From positions 1 to 5,412 of the forward strand of contig JAUPWJ010000035.1 of the NCBI GenBank assembly GCA_030916575.1: a stretch of DNA of 5,412 nucleotides. Reading direction: 5' to 3'. Under the pieces are notes generated by a model, which did no database searches, was not told where the DNA came from, and saw nothing but the letters and a program-made list of their open reading frames with translations. The stretch comes from Patescibacteria group bacterium (GTDB taxonomy: Bacteria > Patescibacteriota > Minisyncoccia > Phycocordibacterales > UBA9973). The position numbers were made by a program, and so were the translations under genes. This document shows positions 1-4,529 of the stretch, one piece after another (positions within the stretch are counted from its first letter, which is position 1; the number at the start of each line of letters is the position of its first letter).

Positions 1-822
1 TCAAGAAGACAAATGACCAATGTGAATTATCGTGGAGTTTTGACTACTTCTACTCCAGAGAAGTCACTTACTTATGGTTTCAAGCGTTCAGTTGGACGAA
101 ATAGCCAAGGACGAATCACTATGCGTCACAAAGGAGGCGGACACAAAAGACTTTTCCGTGATGTGGACTTTATGTATGACAAGAAAGATATTCCTGCGAA
201 GATAAAAACAGTGGAATACGATCCAAACCGTTCTGCATTTATTGGTCTTGCTGTTTATAAAGATGGCGAAAAGAGATATGTAGTATTGCCGAAGTCTGTA
301 AAAGCTGGAGACTCATTTATCGTATCCGCTACCGCACCTTTAGAAATAGGAAATAGACTTCCTTTAAAGAATATCCCAGTTGGAACATTTGTTTACAATG
401 TTGAACTTAAGCAAGGAGGTGGAGCAAAGATTGGGCGAAGTGCCGGAATATTTGCTCAAGTTGTAGCGAATGCTGATGGAAATACAAATTTGAAAATGCC
501 TTCAACTGAAGTACGAAAAGTAAGAGAAGAATGTTGGGCCTCTATCGGCTCTGTTTCAAATGAAGAACATCACTTAGAAAACTACGGTAAAGCAGGACGT
601 TCACGATGGAAGGGTATAAGACCAACAGTTCGAGGTACTGCCATGAACCCAGTAGATCACCCATACGGAGGAGGTGAAGGACGACAAGGCCGAGGAACAA
701 AGAGACCAAAGACTATGTGGGGTAAAGTTACTGGTGGACGAAAGACCAGAACTCCAAAGAAATATTCAAATGTATTTATAGTTTCAAGAAGAAAAACAGG
801 AAAGTCTCGAAAATCTCAATAA
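1..822 (+). CDS. rplB: 50S ribosomal protein L2, 5' end truncated by the window edge
   Basis: L2 binds 23S rRNA, bridges the subunits and is needed for peptidyl-transferase activity. The frame carries family blocks in order: GRITMRHKGGGHKR, VEYDPNRSA, LPLKNIPVGT, GRSAG, then GTAMNPVDHPYGGGEGR and GGRKTRTPKKYSN near the C-terminus. The His of the DHP motif, often linked to peptidyl-transferase function (E. coli His229), is at 658-660; the second His of the usual HPHGGG is Tyr here. The ATG at 13 could be read as the start, but the frame is open back to base 1 and reads Ser-Arg-Arg-Gln before it. That matches the conserved Pro-x-Arg-Arg-His segment preceding this point in L2, so the true start lies upstream and roughly ten residues are missing. 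The stop is TAA at 820-822. A terminator follows directly, whereas rpsS would normally be the next gene. Identification is very secure; the start is inferred. Confidence 0.97.
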   Translation, partial: SRRQMTNVNYRGVLTTSTPEKSLTYGFKRSVGRNSQGRITMRHKGGGHKRLFRDVDFMYDKKDIPAKIKTVEYDPNRSAFIGLAVYKDGEKRYVVLPKSVKAGDSFIVSATAPLEIGNRLPLKNIPVGTFVYNVELKQGGGAKIGRSAGIFAQVVANADGNTNLKMPSTEVRKVREECWASIGSVSNEEHHLENYGKAGRSRWKGIRPTVRGTAMNPVDHPYGGGEGRQGRGTKRPKTMWGKVTGGRKTRTPKKYSNVFIVSRRKTGKSRKSQ

Positions 823-830
823 AATTTAGA

Positions 831-867
831 ATAAAAAAACACCTTATAAAATAAGGTGTTTTTTTAT
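831..867 (+). terminator. Intrinsic terminator after rplB, probably bidirectional
   Basis: Perfect inverted repeat with 17-nt arms (831-847 and 851-867) around an AAA loop. The core stem is CACCTTAT/ATAAGGTG, flanked by an A-run on the 5' side and seven T residues (859-865) on the 3' side, so it has terminator form on both strands. It starts 8 nt after the rplB stop and should end most transcripts coming from rplB. This is unusual, because S10 clusters normally read through from rplB to rpsS. Confidence 0.88.
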
Positions 868-881
868 GTTTATTTATGCAC

Positions 882-909
882 TTGTGTTATCTTAGTGGCA
901 AGGTAAAAT
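882..909 (+). promoter_or_regulatory. Weak candidate promoter for the hypothetical gene
   Basis: TTGTGT (882-887) and TAAAAT (904-909) are separated by 16 nt and lie between the rplB terminator and the gene starting at 937. The -10 box matches the consensus at five of six positions but the -35 box is poor, and the AT-rich background makes chance matches likely. It would give a leader of about 20 nt. A promoter is expected somewhere in 868-936 because a terminator lies upstream, but this placement is tentative. Confidence 0.3.
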
Positions 910-936
910 TACAGTATTAATATTTAATTATAATTT

Positions 937-1536
937 ATGAGTAAAAATAAAAATTTAGCTGTTATTTTAGGAATTGTTGCTGTTGTAGTTTTGGTTGCTG
1001 TTTCTCTTTTATCATCAGCTAATATAAGAGTAATCAATGACTCAACAAAGACTTTTGATGTTATAAGTAATCCAACTACAGAGGATGAAGGCATTCAAGC
1101 TATATCCATAAGGAAGTGTAGAAGGTTAGGAGGTGTTTATATACCTCATGGTGATTATTGGGCAGGAGAGCTTCTACTTAACAATCCTGGTCCAGCATAT
1201 TGTGCGATTGTTAGTAATGCTGTGGCTAATTTGCCGGACTATGTTCCTGTGAGAGCAACTACAGGTGATAATCCAGTTAACGACCCAACTTTATCTATTA
1301 GCAAGAAAAAATGTTTGAGGTTAGGAGGAGAAATTGTATATTTTGATGATTGGATAGATAAGACAAAGTGGGTCTGTATTATACGAATTGATAGTGATAA
1401 TACTCGCCCAACACCCTATAGCCTTGACGCATATTATGACAACACACTCGGAATAACAGAACCTATTACAAAGGAAACTATTGCTGAGGAAGCAGCCGAT
1501 TGGAAAATCTTTTTCCAGAAATACATCGTAAAATAA
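937..1536 (+). CDS. Hypothetical exported or membrane-anchored protein with two Cys/LGG repeats
   Basis: I do not recognise this 199-residue protein. Residues 1-6 are Lys-rich and 7-26 form a hydrophobic stretch, so the N-terminus is a signal peptide or single membrane anchor; SSA-N at 26-29 would suit signal peptidase I. The outer part has two related units. Residues 56-92 begin ISIRKCRRLGG and residues 121-151 begin ISKKKCLRLGG; each has a Trp downstream and closes with a second Cys followed by an aliphatic pair (Cys61/Cys89 and Cys126/Cys147). One disulfide per unit is a reasonable inference. The C-terminal 45 or so residues are acidic, ending in a likely amphipathic helix. The Cys-x3-GG...Cys pattern loosely recalls small secreted domains such as DUF333, but I cannot claim membership. 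The ATG has no Shine-Dalgarno; the gene ends with tandem TAA stops. It sits alone between two terminators inside a ribosomal cluster and has no evident ribosomal role. Confidence 0.8.
   Translation: MSKNKNLAVILGIVAVVVLVAVSLLSSANIRVINDSTKTFDVISNPTTEDEGIQAISIRKCRRLGGVYIPHGDYWAGELLLNNPGPAYCAIVSNAVANLPDYVPVRATTGDNPVNDPTLSISKKKCLRLGGEIVYFDDWIDKTKWVCIIRIDSDNTRPTPYSLDAYYDNTLGITEPITKETIAEEAADWKIFFQKYIVK
1102..1389 (+). repeat. Two diverged copies of a Cys/LGG unit within the hypothetical gene
   Basis: Copy one spans 1102-1212 and copy two 1297-1389. The opening 11 residues align without gaps with eight identities (Ile, Ser, Lys, Cys, Arg, Leu, Gly, Gly). The DNA shares an exact 11-mer, AGGTTAGGAGG, at 1123-1133 and 1318-1328. 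The remainder is diverged and the Cys-to-Cys spacing differs (28 versus 21 residues). This suggests an old internal duplication of a small disulfide-bonded unit. Confidence 0.6.
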
Positions 1537-1617
1537 TAAATACATATTTAGTATAAATTTAAGCTTAACTCCCAAAGAACAATCTATAAATTTTAGGTAT
1601 TGGAATATTACTCTAAT

Positions 1618-1656
1618 AATAAAGACAAAGCCCCTTGAAGGGGCTTTGTCTTTATT
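1618..1656 (+). terminator. Strong intrinsic terminator after the hypothetical gene
   Basis: Perfect inverted repeat, arms 1618-1634 and 1640-1656 (17 bp), with a five-base TTGAA loop. The core is ACAAAGCCCC/GGGGCTTTGT with AAA on the left and TTTATTT on the right, so it could act on both strands. It lies about 80 nt after the gene's stop codon. The AT-rich stretch from 1537 to 1617 shows nothing else I can name beyond the palindrome TTAAGCTTAA at 1559-1568. Its 3' edge touches the -35 box of the next promoter. Confidence 0.9.
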
Positions 1657-1683
1657 TGACAATATCTTTAAATTTGCTAGTAT
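1656..1683 (+). promoter_or_regulatory. Sigma-70-type promoter for the rpsS-rplE gene run
   Basis: A perfect TTGACA at 1656-1661 is followed after 16 nt by TAGTAT (1678-1683), preceded by an extended -10 TGC (1675-1677). TAGTAT keeps the key first, second and last positions of TATAAT. Predicted transcription start is near 1690, giving a leader of about 75 nt before rpsS. Its position straight after a strong terminator supports a real restart of transcription. An alternative -10 register, TATAAA at 1681-1686, would need a 19-nt spacer. Confidence 0.75.
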
Positions 1684-1689
1684 AAACGG

Positions 1690-1711
1690 AAGCTCATTTG
1701 GGAGCTTTTTT
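1690..1711 (+). promoter_or_regulatory. Hairpin plus T-run at the predicted 5' end of the rpsS transcript
   Basis: AAGCTC (1690-1695) pairs with GAGCTT (1702-1707) around a six-base loop, and six T residues occupy 1706-1711. By form it is a short intrinsic terminator, but it would begin at about +1 of the predicted transcript. It may cap and stabilise the 5' end, act as an attenuator, or stop residual read-through from upstream. The structure is visible; the function is not. Confidence 0.5.
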
Positions 1712-1720
1712 ATTACTCAG

Positions 1721-1747
1721 GTCGCGCCTATAGGACGGTTGCGCGAC
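1721..1747 (+). promoter_or_regulatory. GC-rich leader hairpin just before rpsS
   Basis: GTCGCGC (1721-1727) and GCGCGAC (1741-1747) form a perfect 7-bp stem, six of the seven pairs G-C, around a 13-nt loop that contains the SD-like run AGGA (1732-1735). This is conspicuous in an AT-rich background and non-coding position. It ends 17 nt before the rpsS ATG. A leader structure controlling translation of the downstream ribosomal proteins, as ribosomal proteins do in other bacteria, is a reasonable inference. I do not recognise it as a known ribosomal-protein leader class. Confidence 0.5.
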
Positions 1748-1768
1748 ATGACTTCGCTAAATCAATGA
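1748..1768 (+). CDS. Possible six-codon leader ORF (MTSLNQ) overlapping the rpsS start
   Basis: An ATG begins at the base after the GC-rich hairpin and the frame stops at TGA 1766-1768, which overlaps the rpsS ATG (1765-1767) in an ATGA arrangement typical of translational coupling. Such a short frame occurs easily by chance, and the only SD-like sequence, AGGA at 1732-1735, is far away and inside the hairpin loop. It would be the only TGA stop in the window. Treat as a candidate only. Confidence 0.2.
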   Translation: MTSLNQ

Positions 1769-2112
1769 CACGATCAATCAAAAAAGGAATAAATGTTGAC
1801 GAAAGACTGCTAGGAAAAATAGCAGGTAAAAACCCTCTTCAAACCCCAATGATAAAGACTTGGAAAAGAGCTGCTGTTATCTCACCTGAGATGGTTGGCT
1901 TCACTTTTGGTGTTTATAATGGAAAAGTTCACGTTGAAGTATTGGCTACTGAGGACATGGTTGGTCACAGATTGGGAGAATTTTCACCAACAAAGAAATT
2001 CTTGAAACACGGAGGTAAAATGCAAAAAGAATTAGAAGCAAAGAAGAAGGAAGCTGAAATAACTCAAGCTAAGTCCGCGACAGCAGCTGCAGCTGATGCC
2101 AAAAAGAAATAA
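1765..2112 (+). CDS. rpsS: 30S ribosomal protein S19
   Basis: S19 sits in the 30S head, pairs with S13 and binds the 3' domain of 16S rRNA. Family signatures are MTRSIKKG at the N-terminus, a KTWKRAAVISPEMVG segment at 31-45, YNGKVHVEV, and the hallmark MVGHRLGEFSPTKKF at 65-79. The ATG gives the expected N-terminus and there is no in-frame ATG, GTG or TTG upstream in the leader. At 115 residues it exceeds E. coli S19 (92), owing to a Lys/Glu/Ala-rich tail from about residue 86. It is the first gene of the run after the promoter at 1656, and is translated without an obvious Shine-Dalgarno. It ends with TAA followed directly by an in-frame TAA. In other bacteria it directly follows rplB; here 942 nt separate them. 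Confidence 0.97.
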   Translation: MTRSIKKGINVDERLLGKIAGKNPLQTPMIKTWKRAAVISPEMVGFTFGVYNGKVHVEVLATEDMVGHRLGEFSPTKKFLKHGGKMQKELEAKKKEAEITQAKSATAAAADAKKK

Positions 2113-2124
2113 TAATTTAAAGAT

Positions 2125-2562
2125 ATGAAAGCCTTTTTAAAAAATTACAGACAATCCCCAAGAAAAGTTCGCCTAGTGGCTGACTTAATTAAAGGCAAGA
2201 ACATTGCTGATGCACTCGTATCACTAGATTTTTTAGTAAAGCGTTCAAGTACACCAGTAAAGAAACTTTTAGAATCTGCAATAGCAAATGCAGTAGCACT
2301 TGGAAATGACAAAGAGAATTTATTTATAAAAGAAATTCGAGTAGACAAAGGTATAGTTATGAAGAGAATGATGCCAAGAGCTATGGGCTCTGGTGCTAGA
2401 ATCAACAAGAGAACTAGCCACATTACTTTGGTTTTGGGAGAAAAAGTAGCTAAAGTAGCAAAAGTAAAAAAGACCAAAGAAGAAAAGATTAAAAAGGTTG
2501 CAACGAAAAAAGTTGCAAGTAAGAAAGTAGCTACCGCTAAAGCGGAGCCAGTAAAAGAATAA
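2125..2562 (+). CDS. rplV: 50S ribosomal protein L22 with Lys/Ala-rich tail
   Basis: L22 contacts 23S rRNA and sends a long beta-hairpin into the nascent peptide exit tunnel. Visible signatures are YRQSPRKVRLVADLIKGK (8-25), the SAIANAVAL helix (51-59), and the hairpin region from about 79 to 97 with MKRMMPRAMGSGARI, then KRTSHITLVL (95-104). The MKR triplet corresponds to the segment deleted in classic E. coli erythromycin-resistant L22 mutants; it is intact. The hairpin tip reads PRAMGSG where E. coli has PRAKGRA. The body ends near residue 106; the remaining 39 residues are a Lys/Ala/Val tail with three KKVA(T/S) repeats, longer than the usual 110-115 residue protein. It begins 12 nt after rpsS, and its TAA lies one base before the rpsC ATG. 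Confidence 0.97.
   Translation: MKAFLKNYRQSPRKVRLVADLIKGKNIADALVSLDFLVKRSSTPVKKLLESAIANAVALGNDKENLFIKEIRVDKGIVMKRMMPRAMGSGARINKRTSHITLVLGEKVAKVAKVKKTKEEKIKKVATKKVASKKVATAKAEPVKE
2491..2535 (+). repeat. Three tandem 15-bp units encoding KKVA(T/S) in the L22 tail
   Basis: Residues 123-137 of L22 are KKVAT, KKVAS, KKVAT. The three 15-bp DNA units differ at third codon positions, so the amino-acid repeat is better kept than the DNA repeat. This resembles the basic low-complexity tails of histone H1-like proteins and probably binds rRNA or other nucleic acid; that role is inferred. Confidence 0.7.
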
Positions 2563-2563
2563 T

Positions 2564-3244
2564 ATGTCAAAAATAGTACACCCATATGCACATAGATTAG
2601 TAATGCTAAGAGACTGGAAGTCTCGCTGGTTTGCTGATCCTAAGAAATACCGTGCGAACCTAGAAGGGGATGTTCTTATTCGTGAATATTTAGAAAAGAA
2701 ATTGCGTGGTATGTATGTGTCTTCTATTGAAATCGAAAGAAATCAAAAGACGACTCGTTTTATCATAAAGACTTCTCGCCCAGGACTTATCATCGGTAGA
2801 AATGGTGAAGGTGCTACAAAGTTAAAGGAAGAAATTTTAAAGAAAATGGCTTATCTTAAACTTCCTAAGACTGAAGATTTTAAATTAGAAATTTTTGAAA
2901 TTACAAATCCTGAAGCTGATGCAGCGATTGTGGCTTATATGGTAGCTGAAGGCTTAGAAAAAAGAATGCCTTATCGCCGAGTCATGAAGCAAACAATTGA
3001 GAAAGTAATGACTGCAAACGGCGTACAAGGAGCAAGAATAGTATTAGGAGGAAGGCTTGGAGGAGCAGAAATTGCTCGTGGAGAAGAATTAAAGAGAGGC
3101 TCTATCCCACTTCAGACTCTTCGCGCAGACATTGATTTTAAAAGAGAAAGAGCAACACTTTCATATGGAGTTATAGGTATTAAAGTATGGATATACAGAG
3201 GAAAGATATTTGCTGAGAAAGGCAATAAGCAAGTCAATAAATAA
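2564..3244 (+). CDS. rpsC: 30S ribosomal protein S3
   Basis: S3 lies on the solvent side of the 30S head at the mRNA entry channel and contributes to ribosomal helicase activity. The N-terminal block VHPYAHRL is a variant of the usual VHPxGxRLG. A type II KH domain follows, with its GxxG loop as GRNG at 78-81. The helicase-linked Arg-Arg...Lys cluster (E. coli Arg131, Arg132, Lys135) is kept as YRRVMK at 137-142. The C-terminal domain has GRLGGAEIARGE (163-174), PLQTLRADIDF (182-192) and YGVIGIKVWIYRG (201-213). Length, 226 residues, is normal. The ATG is one base after the rplV stop (TAATATG), which suggests translational coupling, with no Shine-Dalgarno visible in the end of rplV. Confidence 0.98.
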   Translation: MSKIVHPYAHRLVMLRDWKSRWFADPKKYRANLEGDVLIREYLEKKLRGMYVSSIEIERNQKTTRFIIKTSRPGLIIGRNGEGATKLKEEILKKMAYLKLPKTEDFKLEIFEITNPEADAAIVAYMVAEGLEKRMPYRRVMKQTIEKVMTANGVQGARIVLGGRLGGAEIARGEELKRGSIPLQTLRADIDFKRERATLSYGVIGIKVWIYRGKIFAEKGNKQVNK

Positions 3245-3256
3245 TTTTAAAATAAA

Positions 3257-3685
3257 ATGTTATTACCAAAAAAAGTAAAATTTAGAAAGTGGCAGACAAT
3301 GAGGACAAACAAGAAGTCCATCACACCTGAAACACGAGGAACAAAATTAGCCTTCGGTTCTTTTGGTTTGAAATCAGAATCCCAAGCACGCATAACTTCC
3401 AATCAACTTGAATCTGCTAGAAAGGTTATTTCAAGAACTTTAACTAAATCTGGAAAATACTGGATAAGAGTTTTCCCTGACAGACCATATACACAAAAGG
3501 CAGCACAGATGGGAATGGGAAAAGGAAAAGGAGATCCACAAGGATATTGCGTAGATGTTGGACCAGGAAGAATTCTTTTTGAAGTAGACGGTGCTGAAGA
3601 GAAGATAGCTCGTGAGGCTCTTCGTAAGGCTGGAACAAAGCTTCCCGTAAAGACAAGAATAGTAGCGAGAGTTCACAAGCAATAA
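3257..3685 (+). CDS. rplP: 50S ribosomal protein L16
   Basis: L16 organises the A-site tRNA region near the peptidyl-transferase centre. It begins MLLPKKVKFRK, the standard L16 start, then shows LAFGSFGLKS (31-40), ITSNQLESARKVI, WIRVFPDRPYT (69-79), the MGKGKG motif (87-92), and PGRILFEVDG. At 142 residues it is slightly longer than E. coli L16 (136), with about five extra residues near 16-30. By alignment, the conserved Arg81 of E. coli, hydroxylated there by YcfD/RoxA, is Gly86 here (QMGMGKGKG against VRMGKGKG). The gene begins 12 nt after rpsC and ends 4 nt before rpmC. Confidence 0.97.
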   Translation: MLLPKKVKFRKWQTMRTNKKSITPETRGTKLAFGSFGLKSESQARITSNQLESARKVISRTLTKSGKYWIRVFPDRPYTQKAAQMGMGKGKGDPQGYCVDVGPGRILFEVDGAEEKIAREALRKAGTKLPVKTRIVARVHKQ

Positions 3686-3689
3686 TTAT

Positions 3690-3884
3690 ATGGTAAAGAC
3701 AAAAAAGGACAATTTAAAAGGTGAAAGTAAGGAAGATTTAAAAAAGAAATTAGTTTCTTTACAATCTGAAGTGCAAGTATTAAAGTTTAAAGCACAAGGA
3801 GCAAAGTCCAAGAATGTAAAAGAAGAAAGTGTTTTAAGAAAACAAATTGCACGAATTTTAACAGAGTTGAATAAGAATAAATAA
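3690..3884 (+). CDS. rpmC: 50S ribosomal protein L29
   Basis: L29 is a small helical hairpin protein near the tunnel exit, next to L23, where the signal recognition particle and trigger factor dock. The 64 residues fit the family length. The pattern is two helices: one around residues 13-35 (EDLKKKLVSLQSEVQVLKFK) and one around 45-61 containing VLRKQIARILTELN, the latter matching the L29 signature (LRKxIARxxT). Sequence is Lys-rich and otherwise poorly conserved, so position between rplP and rpsQ supports the call. It starts 4 nt after the rplP stop, and its TAA is one base before the rpsQ ATG. Confidence 0.95.
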   Translation: MVKTKKDNLKGESKEDLKKKLVSLQSEVQVLKFKAQGAKSKNVKEESVLRKQIARILTELNKNK

Positions 3885-3885
3885 T

Positions 3886-4140
3886 ATGACAGTAAAAACA
3901 ACAACAGAAAAGACAAAAGCTACTCTACAAGGAATTGTAGTAGGGGATAAGATGAATAAAACCGTCGTTGTTTCTGTTACTCGTTTTATAAAGCACCCTA
4001 AATACGGAAAATACTACAAAGTCAGTAAGAAATACAAGGCACATGACGAAGAGAATAAATTCAAAATAGGTGATAAGGTATCAATCGAAGAAACAAGGCC
4101 GATTTCAAAGGATAAGAAGTTTAAGGTAGTAGTCAGTTAA
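3886..4140 (+). CDS. rpsQ: 30S ribosomal protein S17
   Basis: S17 is an OB-fold primary 16S rRNA-binding protein of the 30S body. Visible signatures are LQGIVVGDKMNKTVVVSV (14-31), RFIKHPKYGKYYK (33-45), AHDEENKFKIGDKVSIEETRP with the central HDE and IGD segments, and PISKDKKFKVV at the C-terminus. Its 84 residues equal the length of E. coli S17. The start is separated from the rpmC stop by a single base (TAATATG, the same junction form as rplV/rpsC), which points to coupled translation. Confidence 0.97.
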   Translation: MTVKTTTEKTKATLQGIVVGDKMNKTVVVSVTRFIKHPKYGKYYKVSKKYKAHDEENKFKIGDKVSIEETRPISKDKKFKVVVS

Positions 4141-4157
4141 TTTAAAGTTGTAATTTT

Positions 4158-4529
4158 ATGATACAAAACGAAACATTAGTAAAAATAACAGATAATGCCG
4201 GAGGTACCGTTGGAAAGGTATTCAAGATTTTAGGCTCTTCAAAAAAGAGATATGCAGAACTCGGTGAAATCGTAATCATCTCTGTTAAAATCGCAAGTCC
4301 TAGAAAAGGAGTAAAGAAGAAAGATGTGCATCAAGCTGTCGTTGTTCGTACTCGAAATGCATTCCGCCGAAAAGATGGTTCATATATTCGTTTTGATGAT
4401 AACGCTGTGGTGATATTAGAAAAAGGTAAGCAAGATCCAAAAGCTGGTCGCGTATTCGGACCAATCCCACGTGAGCTTGCTGAGAAAGGTTTCCAAAAGA
4501 TTATTTCTTTAGCACCAGAGGTTATTTAA
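4158..4529 (+). CDS. rplN: 50S ribosomal protein L14
   Basis: L14 binds 23S rRNA at the subunit interface, pairs with L19 and is the docking site of the silencing factor RsfS. Signatures are MIQNETLVKITDNAGG at the start, LGSSKKRYAELGEIV (25-39), VKIASPRKGVKKKDV, the AVVVRTRN block (60-67), RRKDGSYIRFDDNAVV and the ending PIPRELAEKGFQKIISLAPEV (101-122). Its 123 residues match E. coli L14 exactly. A 17-nt AT-rich gap without Shine-Dalgarno precedes it; in this gap the rpsQ stop is part of TAATTTAAA. Confidence 0.98.
   Translation: MIQNETLVKITDNAGGTVGKVFKILGSSKKRYAELGEIVIISVKIASPRKGVKKKDVHQAVVVRTRNAFRRKDGSYIRFDDNAVVILEKGKQDPKAGRVFGPIPRELAEKGFQKIISLAPEVI

Noticed and set aside
929..934. Perfect TATAAT just before the hypothetical gene
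   Set aside because: It is only 2 nt from the ATG, so transcription would begin inside the gene, and no -35 box lies at a suitable distance.
1123..1328. AGGAGG motifs inside the hypothetical gene as internal ribosome binding sites
   Set aside because: They encode the repeated Leu-Gly-Gly; the next ATG after the first (1148) opens only a 34-codon off-frame peptide, so they are explained by coding.
1321..1662. Minus-strand 113-codon open frame over the end of the hypothetical gene
   Set aside because: It starts inside the terminator hairpin, resembles no known protein family to me and lies opposite the better supported + strand gene; most likely chance.
823..1764. Insertion sequence or phage remnant between rplB and rpsS
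   Set aside because: No transposase or integrase fragment, no terminal inverted repeats at the segment ends and no evident target duplication; the inverted repeats present are terminators.
2534..2545. Small inverted repeat CCGCT/AGCGG near the end of rplV
   Set aside because: Short stem within coding sequence, without a T-run, and the next gene starts directly; not a terminator.
2145..2591. Minus-strand 148-codon frame opposite rplV
   Set aside because: It is the antisense shadow of a secure L22 gene, rich in Phe and Ser because the sense strand is rich in AAA/AAG and GCT-type codons.
3440..3916. Several minus-strand frames opposite rplP and rpmC
   Set aside because: All overlap conserved ribosomal genes and show only hydrophobic, low-complexity translations typical of antisense to Lys-rich genes.
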